Assembly (NCBI GenBank): GCA_905331475.1
Contig: CAJNYU010003233.1
Location: 62,001-126,000 of the forward strand
Direction: 5' to 3'
Length of the DNA stretch: 64,000 bases
DNA from: Rotaria socialis
Lineage: Eukaryota > Rotifera > Eurotatoria > Philodinida > Philodinidae
Shown here piece after piece: positions 39,191 to 52,500 of the stretch. The notes under the pieces are model-generated. The model had not been told where the DNA came from. It ran no database searches and saw only the letters and a list, made by a program, of their open reading frames with translations. How positions within the stretch are numbered: the stretch's first letter is position 1; each line of letters opens with the position of its first letter. The translations under genes and the position numbers were made by a program.

Positions 39191-40313
39191 TTATAATTTA
39201 ATAACAACTTTACCGAATCCAGCTTTGCCTTGCTTGATCTTTTCGATGGCGTTTTGTGCTTCTTCGAGTTTAACTATTTGATTAATATATGGTTTAAGTT
39301 TTCCTTGTATAATCCATTCAGCACCTTGTGTTAACGCATCTTGAACAAGTGTTTTCATTTGTGCTCGTTCAGGTCCAAACCAATAACGTCCTAAATCAGC
39401 ATGAATCAAATTTGCCTTTCGTTGAGCAACACTTTTGGCTTCTTGACTATCTGGTTGTCCATAATGACCGAGGACAATCCATGTACCACCTGCTTTAACT
39501 GTTGGAATTGATTTTTCAAAACTTGATTCAAGATATGTAGAATCATAAGTAACATCAACACCTTGATTTTGAGTCAGTTCGAGTACACGATCGGTTACAT
39601 TTTCTTTAGCATGATTAATAACATCTTGAATGTGATATTGGTCTTTAAGAATTGTGATTCCTTCATCTTTCGATGCCGATGTAATCACTCTTTTAGCGCC
39701 TCGAATTTTTGCGATTTGCACAGAAAAATGACCAACGCCACCTGAACCACCAGGGATAAATACTGTTGTAGATGAATCAACGTTCACTTGACGAAATCCA
39801 TCCTATAAATTGCAAAAGATGATGAGATTCTAAAACAATAATGGAGCGTAGTCTAAGTAGAAATCTTACCATAGCAGATAGAAATGCTACACCAAGTGTT
39901 GCTGCTTCTTCATGGCTAATATTTGGTGGCTTCTTGACTATTCCATCGGCTTCTGCAACTGAATATTGTTGAAGTGCTCCTCCACCATTACTTGAATCTA
40001 GATTTAAAAGGCCAAAAACTTCATCACCAACCTTTAAATCTTTCACTTCTTTTCCAATCGCAACTACTTCACCACTAATATCATAGCCAGTTGTAGCCGG
40101 TAATTTTATATTAGCAAAATTTAATTCTGCCATTTTATAATCGATTGGATTGAGTGAAACAGCATGATTTCGAACTAAAACTTGATGATCATCTAATTGT
40201 GATGGTTGAATTACAGGTGCGGATGTTGTCCATTCAAATGGATTCTGTCCACTCACTCTAACCCATTGTAATGCTGATTGAGTAGTTGGAATATTTTGTT
40301 GAGCAGATGCCAT
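39191..40313 (-). CDS. Zinc-independent quinone oxidoreductase-like MDR protein
   Basis: NAD(P)H-dependent medium-chain dehydrogenase/reductase of the quinone oxidoreductase (zeta-crystallin) group, probably cytosolic. Two exons, 40313-39870 and 39802-39191, with a 66-nt GT-AG intron in phase 0; 351 aa. The N-terminal GroES-like half has HAVSLNPIDYKM, GYDISGEVVAIG and VGDEVFGLL. The Rossmann half opens with FIPGGSGGVGHFSVQIAK near residue 160, the nucleotide-binding loop. GGTWIVLGHYG and the C-terminal GKAGFGKVVIKL end are typical. The cysteine cluster of zinc ADHs is absent, which fits a quinone or enone reductase. An upstream in-frame ATG would add a dozen residues; I prefer MASAQQN at 40313. 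Confidence 0.88.
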
Positions 40314-43300
40314 AGTATATCGAACGATTTTAGCTAAAAATATGAACACTGCTTTTTTGCATTATTGATCGTTTATAAAGACATGCAGACGTCACATCAC
40401 CGTGACAGTGCAGAAAAGTGTGATGATGAGTCACGGCAAACTATATTTACTTTCTTTCGATCCTCTATGCAGAGTATACGTGTATTTCGTTTTATTCTTT
40501 CTTTTTATGAACATACATCGATTACGAAATCCACACAAAGTGCTATGAAGTTTTTTCTTCAAATTAAATGGTATTGAGTAATTTTTTTTTCAAAATAACC
40601 TTGTAGAGAAGCTTGACGAATAAAAGAAATGGGTATGATACATTCGATAGCAAATGAGAATTAGATCAAATACTCAACAAATCTGTTTGTTTAGTTTTAA
40701 ACAGTTAAATCCTAAATTCTCTGGTAAATAAAAATGACTTCAGACTTTGAAAAAAAAATAATTCTTGGATATTTCTCTACAAAAATTCAAGTATCGGTTT
40801 ATGACATACGTGACAGTAGACGTTTATATGCTATTAATTTAAAATGAGGCTCTAATATGTACTATAAAACAGTTATACTGCGACATATATATATATACAT
40901 GACATTCTTCTATCAAACAAACATGTAAGCCGCTGACGTACGGATAGTTTTTAACTTAGATTGTTGAAACATTACGATTAAAACAATGAAGTAGCGTAAT
41001 TTTCATAAACTTAATAATAGAACTCTTTTCTCGTTAAGACTCTTGAAATCACTTGCGAAATGAAAATGTTTTGTTCAGTCGTCGTAACTGGTTTCATCGC
41101 ATAAAAAGTTGTTACTACCAAACCATTCGTCATTATTGAGTAATAAAATGAATACTCGATGAACTTATTTAAAAACTTGACTTTAAATTAAGTACTCATA
41201 TTTTTATCATACACAAAGACGAGTACTTAAGCATACTGCAACAGATCCAATAAAATAACGGTAATAGACCGTCTATTCACATACTATTGGTCACAATGGA
41301 AAATATTTATTTGACGACAGTTACTAATCATTTGGTTCATGTCGTTTATACTTTGGTACGAATTCTTTCTGTATAGATAGATTATATTTATTAGGATCTA
41401 TTTATGTAGTGTTTGTAATGCAATAGATTGGGGTATTTTTCATGAAATGTTTCTTTGCAACAAAACCCATTTGAATATTAATTTATTAGTTCATTAAAAA
41501 ATGCTCGTTAATGAATAGAATTGACAATCGCTGTTTCTTGTAGCAATCATGTTTGAGTGAATGTCATCTAGGAGTAACAGAAACATCTCGGTATCTGACT
41601 TTTATTTCGAGTATAACAAGAATAAGATGTGTTATATCATGAAATTGCGCGGTTAGTATCCTCGGTATTTATAGCAGGCAACTTTAAATAGAGATATTTG
41701 ACACAATCGCCATCAATTTATACATCTTGACATGAATATCTTCAAGAACTATTATTTTAAACTTTTTTTTACGATGCATCTACTTGAAACTATTATGCCA
41801 ATTATATTTATCTGAGGGAAAAAAGGCGAACAAATATTTTGAAGGGAATTTCAGTAGCAATCAGGTGAAAATTTGCGTTTTTAATCTTTAGATGTAAACA
41901 CATCGAATCGTAAATTAGGGATTTTTTTATTAATTCAGGTACACTGTATAATGATCATAATAAATTCTCAAAAATTGACATTTCAATCAGCCGCCGATAA
42001 TTTACACTATTTAAGTATTATATGTATTCTATTGAAAATTGTCAACCAACTTTTTCAGTAATTGATGTTTGCTATAGGAAATCATTTTTCCTGCACCTCT
42101 TCTACGAGATTCCATCTGACAGCAATCTACATGACACTCCTAAGACAAATATTTATTAAATACCCACCCACAACTTTTTTAAATGGGCCTGAATCGCATG
42201 CAGTGTACATCAAGTGCAACATATATTTGACCGCTACATTCGATGGATAAATTAATGAACTTTAAGATATTTAAAATAATATAATGGAAATATTCTAAAT
42301 ATGTCATTAGACACGGTTTCATCTCGTTTTATGATATTCTTTTAATATCGTCTCATTCGAGAACTAGAAAATGTGTGTCGTATGCACAGCAATAGTTTCA
42401 TTTATTCTATATTCTATATTCATGATAAATCATTGCGTCGTTCTTCTAAAATATATTCTCTATTTGTTGAACTTCAAAATGGCTCTTAACTTGTTTTTCT
42501 AAAGATTAATAACGGCTTCCATGTTTCACTGTTTATTAAAATATTTATCAATCATTTCATGGATAATATTTCTTGTCTATGAATACATTGTTTTAAGTGA
42601 GAATAGAACTGCATTTTCAAAATACTAAATTTTAGATAATTTTTCATTAAGAATTACTATGGTAATATATTTATAAACAAGTATTAAAGACATAAAACAG
42701 ATTATGGAATTAATAAAGATAAAAGCTAAGCTTTTCTTTGTTTTATTACGTATAATAAATAGAGATTATATCATGTAACAAAACCACATAATACTGTTCA
42801 ATTAGTTTTTAATTAGACAGCTGAGAATTTCTACATGCTCTATAATAATATCTGCTCAATTAGATTTAAGCAGTCTGTTTCATGCAAACTTTTTTTTTCT
42901 TTATACTTCATTATCAATCATTATAATAATCCTTTATTTCAAAATATCCTGTTAGAATAACTGTTTTTTTTCCTATGAAAGAGTTTTATATCATAAAAAG
43001 TCTTGGGTGGCTTTTGATATCAAATAAAAATAAAGCCCATTTAATCTATGTGCATGATATATGAAGAGTCAACTTCGCGTTACTCATCTAATATATTAAA
43101 GAGCTAAGCCAGAGCAAAAATGAATGCAACAAAAAGTGATGCTGTAACTGAAATCAGATGGAAAAACAGTTGAAACTTCTATTTTCAAAATGTTTCACTG
43201 ATTAATAAAGATAAAATAAAATACTATTGAAAATACGACAGAAAACTATCGAATTTTATTGAGTATTAATTAAAAATAAAGTGAACCTAGATATTTATCT

Positions 43301-44077
43301 TTTGACCCATTGGCAGTCTGTTAACTAACAGCGCGTATAGATCATCGGTGTAATGCGTGTGATTCTATAAAGGATATGAACTTCGATCAGGTCAATATTA
43401 CGAACACCAGAGTTGACGACGAGCGGGGGATTTATCCGCACTCAAATTTGTTTTACCTTATAGTTTTCTCCCTAGAAATTCCGTTCCAGAGTTTATAGAC
43501 TATTTTTATTTATTTTTGGGGGTAGAAAAACCATGCTAAAGGCAACCATTTATTTTCTCTCATAAAATATTTCTTTCGGTATTGCAATTAAAATCAGTTT
43601 ATATGTCATTAGGAGAATTAATCTGCTGAATACTCTACCGTACATAAATCAACTTCTGAAATGGTTTGAATTTTTCTCTTCGGCAATATGAATATTATAC
43701 CATTATTTTCGAGTACTGAGCATTTATAGCCTAGCAATTGTTATTGTAAGAAAGAGTTATTTTTTCGGTTTTGACAGAATTTATAAAACATATATATGGT
43801 TAAACTGTCGAGAGGTCGCTAATTTACGGATTCATCAGGCGACACATCGACTTTGTGTTTCTTCTATTGGCAAGCGTCCAACTCGGAATACGTTATCTTT
43901 CTTTCGTTTCGTATATTGGTTGTTTTATATTATTAATAATTGAAACAAAAAAATAATCTTATCAAATACCTGGAGCAATAATGCTAGCATACTTATAAAT
44001 TGTTTCAATAAACTCTGTAAATTTAATTTGACTGCGAAATAACTTTTTTGACTAGATAAAAAATAACAGCAAAGGGA
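40314..44077. other. Long intergenic region, 3.8 kb
   Basis: AT-rich non-coding sequence. A short stretch at 43310-43450 is less AT-rich than its surroundings but matches no RNA or protein family I know. The 42062-42250 open frame is unsupported. The left end is promoter space for the oxidoreductase, the right end for the PHYH gene. Confidence 0.5.
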
Positions 44078-45489
44078 ATGAGTGTAATATCACAATCATC
44101 TCCTTTTGCTCGTCAATTGTTGTGTACAATATTTGCAAAACGATTAGAAACAATCCATTATCATAGTCGCTTTTATTCACAAGATGTATGTTACATATCA
44201 TTTCATATGTGGATAGGAATTTCTGATTTGATTTCTTTTTCATCTAGAAAGCAACAGTTGATAATACTCAACAGTCGCAATATCGTTTTAGTTTACCAAA
44301 CGGAATTTTATCCAATGAACAACGTCAATCGTATGAAAAAAATGGTTTTCTTGTTGTACGTAATTTAGTTGCACCGGAAAAACTTGAAGTTTTTCGGTAA
44401 ATAAATTCTATTGAAAAAATGATTTATTTTTCTCATTGGGTTTCATTTTTATTTAGTAAACGTTTTCAAGATGTATGTACGGGAAAAGTCAAAGTCCTAG
44501 GTATGACAGTTATGAAAGATATTGCAATTGCTAAATCGGAATTTGCTGATGGTGAAAAGGCAATAACAAAAATTCAAGATTTCACATTAGATGATGAACT
44601 TTTTAAATATTGTTGCTTACCTGAAATTGTTAAATATGTGGAAAATTTTACAGGTCCAAATATCATGGCTATGCATACCATGGTAATAATTACTGTTTTC
44701 TTTTTTTTTTATGTGAGGATAACTATTTGTTTATTTAGTTAATTAATAAACCACCTGATCCAGGAACTCAATCATCTCGACATCCACTTCATCAAGACCT
44801 TTATTATTTTCCGTTCCGACCAGCTCATCATATAGTTTGTGCATGGACAGCAATGGAAAAAATTAATCGTCAAAACGGTTGTCTTGTTGTCATGCCTGGA
44901 ACACATACAGGTGAACTTGAACCACATGGATATCCTGATTGGAAAGTAAAGAAATTAAAATTTTATATGATTTTATTTTTAGTTGTTTGTAGGGCGGAAT
45001 AAATAAAATGTATCATGGAATACAAAAATTCGATCCAAACCAAGAAAGATTACATTTAGAAATGGAATCAGGTATGGATATATAATTGCTAAATTTAGAA
45101 TTATTTCATGTTGAATTTATTTTCCTTAGGTGATACTGTTTTTTTCCATCCTCTACTTATTCATGGCAGTGGAACAAACAGATCGCTTGGTTTTCGAAAA
45201 GTAACAGCTAGAGAAAAGAAAGAAGTTTTAATCCTGTTTGTTTTTGCCTATTTAGGCTATTTCATGTCATTATGCTGATTCAGCATGTGAATATATTGAA
45301 TGTGATAATACATTGCAAAGTTATATTTCGAAAGAAGTTACAGCTATCTTTAAGAGAAAAACTGGAATTGAAGATGCACGTTTTCAAGTAAGACATCATA
45401 TAAAAATCTCTCTAAGTAAATTAAAATTATTGTAGGATGTGTGGAAAATAAAAAGCCGACTTGTCCAAGGTGAACGAATCAATTTGTAG
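44078..45489 (+). CDS. PHYH: Phytanoyl-CoA 2-hydroxylase
   Basis: Peroxisomal Fe(II)/2-oxoglutarate dioxygenase that hydroxylates phytanoyl-CoA in alpha-oxidation of branched fatty acids. Eight exons: 44078-44185, 44248-44396, 44457-44682, 44739-44945, 44993-45071, 45130-45200, 45256-45387, 45436-45489; 341 aa, all phases agree, very near the human length (338). Signature stretches: [44 protein letters not shown] (the HxD iron ligands), [32 protein letters not shown] (distal His), ISCHYA. The N-terminus has RLETIHYHS, close to a type 2 peroxisome signal but with off-consensus positions (see findings). Start ATG chosen because it gives the expected leader. Confidence 0.95.
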
Positions 45490-47682
45490 ACTAAAAATTA
45501 ATAATTTAATTTTTTAAAAATTTCTTTGCTATCAGCTTTTCTTTCAGCCATTTGATAAAAAAAGATTTACTAGGCATAAAAATATGAAAAGAATGATTTG
45601 ATTTAACTAGAAGTTCTGATGCATTTGCTTGCAATTCTATAAACCAGTTTACATTAAACACTGTCATGAACGTATGACTAGTAAAATATTCCACGATGCA
45701 TTATGCCAATGTTCCACGTTATGAGGAAAAAAGAACTACGTCAAGTAATCATCCTCTACCTACCATAATCAATATTCATTTTTCACTGTAGCATTGTCCT
45801 GTTACTCGCATTTTTCATTAGCGTTGCCATCTAAAAAACTGCGAGGTCAACGTTTTTCTTTCATGTTAGCTCTGTGATTGGCTACAATTTGTTTATAATG
45901 TTTAGTTTTGACGTTGCTCCTAGAAAAATAGTGTTCTTCAACGAATTCGTATGATTTATTGTAAATATGTAAAACAGATATTCACGGTTTTAAGAATTTG
46001 CAATCTTTTCTGGCTTAAAAACCTTTTCTCAGAACTCAAGATTCTTACTTAGATACAACATTTTTCATGATTGATCTTCATCTAGTGTTTGTTTAAAAAT
46101 AATTTCGGTAATGTCAAAATTCATCGATAAAATAAAACACCCAAATATGAAAATGTATAGTGAGATCGTGAATTTCTCTCGATGATCCGAAATACATCAA
46201 TAGGTAATGTAAAAAATGAAGAAAGAATGTTTTTAAACATGTTCGCTTTCAAACAGTATGCTATATTTCAGTAATTATTCTCTCTATTGATAGTATCATA
46301 TATTGATTGTTAAAGATGAGCTTGAATGTCAAAATCAAACAGTGATCAACTGACTTTCAATATCCTAATATTTCTCAGCACATCCAAAGTTAAATTTACA
46401 AGCAATTGAATACACCACGATAACATCTGATGCTGAAGCTCTACTAATCAAGCTTGTGTTTTTACTACAAATAAATCATGATCATTCTCAACTTATCGAA
46501 ATTCCTTTCAAATATAATTAGCCGTACAGACACTAAGTCATATTATATTTAGACTTAGTTTACGGAAAAAAACAATATAAAAAAGAACTACCTTTTCTAA
46601 CTCTAGTTGAATAAGAAAACACATACAAAAAAATACGGAACATGCAGTAAAATAAATCTTTCTTCTTAATTTGGTATAAACATGTCTTCGATCAGTCTCT
46701 ATTGATGAAAATTGTTCTTTTTCAATCTATTCTAGAGTTTTCTCTAATAAATAGGTTCAATTACGTTGTTCATAAATACTTAACCTTTTTATCAGTATAA
46801 ATAAATATAAAACTCACTTCATAACAATAATTAATCTTGACGTTGAAGAAGAATAACGGAGGCATATAAAGATTTAGACAGTATTTCTATGCTGAGAAGA
46901 ATTTGACAGCGAAAGATGAGCAGAGAATCAAATGAAAAATATATTATTATCATTAAAATAGTTTATCTAAAAGGAAGATTCATCAACTGTAATATCATAC
47001 TGATTCGTTAAATTATAGGTATATATTATTAATTACTTGTATATTTTCTTCTTTTTTGTCGTAAAAAATAAGCTGTTGAGCAAATTTTCTTCAAATTCAG
47101 ATTCATATATTCTTCTAAGTTTTGTCTCTGAGAAATTCATACTGTTATATAAAATTCTCTTTGGGAAAAAAAAGTATTGTTCGAGACACATTATTGATAA
47201 AAAATAAAAAAAACAGCAAAGAAAGTAGAAGTTTGGTAACTATAAGAATGAATCTTTGCTCATCGTAACTTATTTTTCATGAAACTCTTTCCTATATAAT
47301 CATAAAAAAGAAAAATAGATGTTACCAATGAAAAATGGCCCTCCCTGATATCGTACGAATAAACGCTTCGGTAAACATTCTTTACATTATGATAATTCTA
47401 CTCATAACGCCATGCCAATGTCAATCTTATCATAATGTTATCATAAGGTGTTTTCTACTTCGTTTCTTCTATTTTTTTAATTATTTAGAATAGATTATCA
47501 TAGAATACACGACCATGTGTTAGCTTGCGTTTATTTACCAGATAACGTAATGATACTAACAATGTATACAAGTTTGTATTTAGCAATCATCGATAAATGT
47601 ATGCATGGCAGTTCTATATTTTGACGATGATTATTATTTTCAGATATAAACAGTAGTTCATTGTAATTTTCTTCTACTTAAA
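45490..47682. other. Intergenic region between PHYH and the DKNYY gene
   Basis: AT-rich, no coding or RNA signal recognised. The 45506-45694 minus frame is a chance ORF by composition. Confidence 0.5.
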
Positions 47683-48060
47683 ATGACAGATAAACAATCG
47701 CTAGGCTATGGTTATGCCAAAGATTCATGGTGCGTTTATTTTAGTGGACGAAAAATAGAAGGTGCATTGGCAATGACATTTGAAGTATTACTTGATAACT
47801 ATGCCAAAGACCCATGGTCAGTTTATTATAATGGAGAAAAAATTGAAGGAGCATCGACAAAAACGTTTAAAACATTGAGCTACGGTTACGGAAAAGATGC
47901 ATGGTCGGTTTATTTTCGTGGAAGAAAAATTCAAGATGCATCAACAAACGCATTTGAAATATTAAGCGATGGCTATGCAAAAGATGCACGGCATGTATTT
48001 TATTTGGGTCAAAAAGTGAAAGATGCCTCAACGTTTTCATTTAAACAATTGCATTTTTGA
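47683..48060 (+). CDS. DKNYY-repeat family protein
   Basis: Intronless 125-aa protein made of four tandem repeats of about 29-30 residues: GYAKDSWCVYFSGRKIEGA, NYAKDPWSVYYNGEKIEGA, GYGKDAWSVYFRGRKIQDA, GYAKDARHVFYLGQKVKDA, each followed by a TFEVL-like hinge. The pattern (A-K-D-x-x-x-V-Y/F-Y/F-x-G-x-K-I-x-x-A) is the DKNYY family, known mainly from bacteria, where the function is unknown. No signal peptide or membrane segment. Its codon and base composition resembles neighbouring sequence, so any transfer would be old. I infer bacterial origin; the family is otherwise rare in animals. Confidence 0.85.
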   Translation: MTDKQSLGYGYAKDSWCVYFSGRKIEGALAMTFEVLLDNYAKDPWSVYYNGEKIEGASTKTFKTLSYGYGKDAWSVYFRGRKIQDASTNAFEILSDGYAKDARHVFYLGQKVKDASTFSFKQLHF

Positions 48061-48290
48061 ATTCCAAACGAATTTATTCATCATTCACATTGTAAGCCAA
48101 AATAAGTCTAAAAAAATACGTGCCTATTTACGATTTTCCGTTCTGTTTTAGGTATGATTATGAAAGAAAACAATTAGTTACTTAGACAATATCTTCATCT
48201 TAATCGTTCTACAGCGCTTACTCTCTAGTCACTTTATTGAATCAAATATATAATTTTACAAATCATTTCTATTGTTTTATTTATCTTTTT

Positions 48291-48809
48291 GTGCACTCAA
48301 AAAAAAAAGAGTACACTAGAATCAGTCAGTGTGTCCGGCCGGCCGTAGGCACGATAACTTTCGAAGGGAGAATCAGATCGTGATGAAATTTTCCGCACAG
48401 TTCAATCTCATGAATATCTAGGTCGAGTTCGAAGATGAGAAGGATCCGCCAAGAAATGGCTGAATTATCGAAAAAATTGTCATTTTTGATCAGATCATCC
48501 CTGAGGGGGAGTACAGGGATTTTTCAAAAAAAAATTTTTTCTCAGAATTATTCACAACATATATAAATCATCTCAGTTTTTAACGCTGATTCTGAATCTG
48601 GTGTTAGTTTTGAACTAAATCGTAGCTTTCTAACGAAACATCGCCTGAAAAACGTCTCAAAATGCGTAAAAACTGCATCCAGAAATCAAATTACCTAGTT
48701 TCTCATGATAATTTTGGTGTTCAGACATTCTAGAATGACTCATATGTCCCATGCACTTTTTGCAGTACACATAACTCTCGGATGAAATCCGAAGTTTCCA
48801 CATTTATTT
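48291..48809 (+). repeat. Dispersed ~500-bp repeat, copy 2
   Basis: Second copy of the 35371-35873 repeat. Compared with copy 1 it has about 16 extra bases (A9/T6 tract near 48524-48540), a changed left third around 48350-48400, and scattered substitutions. The GC box reads GTGTGTCCGGCCGGCCG. Lies 230 bp after the DKNYY gene. Confidence 0.9.
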
Positions 48810-49590
48810 CAATACAAATTGACATTTTCAAGCCTATTCGCGAACATCATAAACTTGATATTAAAATATATAATGCTTAGAATATCTGTATCACCTAAAT
48901 ACATTACTAAATCATCTCCTTCAAGATTAACTTTTATTCTTCTGACGTAGCTACTAGACAGTGAGTGCTTGTGAAAGAGCCGTGAACATACATGAAAGTG
49001 GTGTATAGAAAAGCGAAAGAAGAACTAAAAAACGAAATCCATATGCTTGAGATTGTGAAGAAGAATTTGATATTATATTACGAATCGATTCTATCACTCC
49101 TCGTTTAAAAATATATTCTTGTTCAATAATAATTGCTAATTGACGTTTACATCCTTTAATTTCATTTTTTTTATTAAAATTATTTGAGATAACAGAAAGA
49201 AAAAGGTAAAAGACAATGACATATGAATCGATAATGATTTTCAATATCAACATATATGTATAACGTTTTATTATTGATTATCTGATAAACTGCAATGAAA
49301 ATCTAATAAGAATCTTTTCTATTTAATTTCCTTCTGAAAATATTTTACTTCGAATATAAGAATAATAATAACTGAAAAAGTATAAAGAAAACTATTTGGT
49401 ATGATATCACAAGAAGAAAAAGAAAATAAATAGAAATTGTGTTCATCCATTTGTTGTTCATCAATGGAACTGATGAATAAGAACGATAATATCATTTCAA
49501 AGCGCCAATTGTTGACAAAGAGAACAATAACCACATTGTGCTATTGTTGACGAAGCTATTAAATAAGAATGATACACAGCATTCAATCGT
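48810..49590. other. Region upstream of the F-box gene
   Basis: Contains minus-strand open frames 48954-49253 and 49319-49534 with hydrophobic stretches, but no family match and no convincing splice pair joining them. Treated as non-coding. Confidence 0.4.
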
Positions 49591-52500
49591 ATGATATTTA
49601 AAAAGAAAAATATGGTAACAAAATTGGATGATCTCTCTGTCGAATTATTCTATGAGATATTTATTTATTTCCAGTTCCATGAAATATTCAATATTTTTTC
49701 TAATCTCAATCCTCGTTTTACTGTAATCTTTAGCAATATACCATTTATTCGCGCTAACTTAGGTTTGAATGGTATGAGTATCGCTGTCACCGAATTTTAT
49801 TATGCACATTTATTACAAGCAAATGTATGCGATCGACTTATTTCATTGTGTGTCTCACATACATTAGCTATTGATAATGGTTTATGGTTAGCATCTAATT
49901 TATCTGCATTTATCAATCTTCGTCATTTATCTTTAATCGATATTAAACGTTCTTGTTTTGAATTAATGCTCAATACATCTACACCTAGCACATCTCTCGT
50001 TATATTTAACGTACATTATACAGAATACTATCAAGCTGCATATACATTTACAGCTGTACCTGAGGGTGCATATTATAAAAGAATCTTTCGTTTATTTCCT
50101 TTATTACGTGTATGTCGCCTTCGATTCTGGCGGCATATATACAACACTCTAGACACTCAAATAGTTCTACCGCTTAATAAAACTTTTATACCGATTGAAA
50201 CAAATCATTTACACTTACAATCACTTGTACTTCGAGAATGTTCACCAACTTTTCTCTCACATTCACTTGAATATTATCCACAATTGGAAGAACTCAGCTT
50301 TGATCTAAGCACTCCTTGACTACCTGATAAACATCCATTATTGTGTAATTATAACAAGTAAGTTTCTTTTGTTAACAAAAAAATAATCTATATAATATAC
50401 TTATGTAAATTCATGTAATCATATTACTATAATAGATAATAGTTAGAAGTGATTATCATTTCTAAATTGATAATATTTTTGTTTTCAACAATGTTTATTA
50501 ACATTGGAGTGTTTAATTCTAAGGATGATAATTTGAAAAAGTTCAGAGTTACTTCAATAATTTTTTAATGAACTCAATGAATATAAGAAGATAGAAGTAA
50601 GCAGTAGTTTTTATTTTCAATGAGATCAACATACAGATTACTATGTTATTCATTAGTAAAAGACAATCAACTCATTTCAGATCACAATACAAGTATGATT
50701 CAATCGGTCTGTTCATTTTTGAAAGCAAAATTCTTCTAATGTTTTTTTGTCTAAAAATTATAGAACACAAAACTTTAAGATTACTATGAAATAAAAATCA
50801 ATGAAATCTTGAAGAAATACTATAGCATACTGCAAAATAAGTTATAATATAGAATCATTCTCTTTCGATAAAAGTCATTAATCAATTATTGTCAAAAGTT
50901 AATCTTGCAAAATAAGCTTAAAATTCAAATACTCTTGATTAGTTTCGACATCAAAAGATTGTTTTTTTTAACTGTAACCATTGAATTTTAATACGAGTTT
51001 ACATGAGAAAAAAGAAATGATTTTTCCTATGCAATAAATTATCCTGTTATAGCAAGTTTCTGATACTCACATTTGTGGATATTTGATAATAAATAGTTAA
51101 ATAAATATAGATTGTCTATGAAAACATCCTCATAATATTGGTTAATTATTCGTTAATCTTCCATTAATAAATTTCTTTTAGATTTTATTTATAGGTTTTT
51201 TATACCAACAATATATTTAGTTAAATATTAGTCAAAGGAAGAACATCTTCGAAATAAGTGTCAATAGCCGCAATTAGACGATGAAAAAAGTTTGTTAGCG
51301 CAGCCTAGCGACGTCACTAGGGTAGGGGGCCAGGGAGGGCTCAGCCCTACCATCGTATGTTTGAGTCCTACCACCCCAGAATTTGAGAAATTGTTTCTTA
51401 TCAAAAATTGAAAGACCTATGGCAGAATAATGCTTTCAATAATTCTAAGGATTCAAGGGAACGTAGAATGTGAGTTAAACAATAAATGTGAGGTATTCAC
51501 AAAGCAGTAAAATTGATTCATAAACAACACACGAGAGCTATATATGAATTCATTCTATTAAATGTGTTTAATTAGTCTTTCCAAAGTAAAAGAATGCATG
51601 AAACATCTTAAGCATTCTAAATAGATTCCTTCATATAGAATAATACATTCTAAAAACTCAAGTCGAATAATATACTCCTTTCTTTTAAATATCTTGTGCT
51701 GGATGAGATTAATAATAGTTTCGAAAGACCAAAAAAACGATTCATAGTAACTGTATCTGTTTTGATTATATCATCTGAAATAGCAATTGTATTAGCACCA
51801 ACAGGATCAAGTATCCATAAGTATATTGACAGAATCTCACAGTAATTGAGTCATATAAGTGCCACCAGATAAGAAAAAAACAGCATATTTGATGGTTCGC
51901 GTAATACTAAATGTCAATGCACTACGAATATAACTCTAATATACAGTACGAACCAATTTACCAGCATTTTTCAAACATCATAAGATTAATTGAACTATGA
52001 TGTGATGCATTGCTAAGTTTCCTTTCCAATCTTTTTTAATTTGTTCCTATTTTAAAATCTTCTTCTCTCGGCAAAATCATCTAGTAAAGTTCATTTTCAC
52101 AGTGCATTTCAGTAGTGACACGTACTATTGAGAAAGTTTTATCATGATTGTTTCGGTAAGAGTTTTTTATTTCTAATTCAAATGAATGTTATTTGAAAGT
52201 ATCATTATTATCTTAGACAGTATTATTACTACGAGCACAGATTCTCGAGTAACTAACGCATAAGACCAAGCTCGACAAATATTCCTCGCTTAAACAGAGC
52301 TTTGAATTTTGCTTTCCAGCGGTTTTCCCGAGCAATCGAATCCTCAAAACATAATTTAGTGATTCAAATTACTGCTAACAATAAGTGGAACATGTAACAT
52401 AAAAAGGTTTTGTTAACCAAGAATCGTTTCTACTGAATGATTTCGTACAAAAATCATGATAGATTAATTTGAAATTACTGAGTAGAGGAGTACATTTATC

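Noticed and set aside
48954-49534. Two minus open frames with hydrophobic segments beside the F-box gene
   Set aside because: No convincing donor/acceptor pair joins them, and no family resemblance was found.
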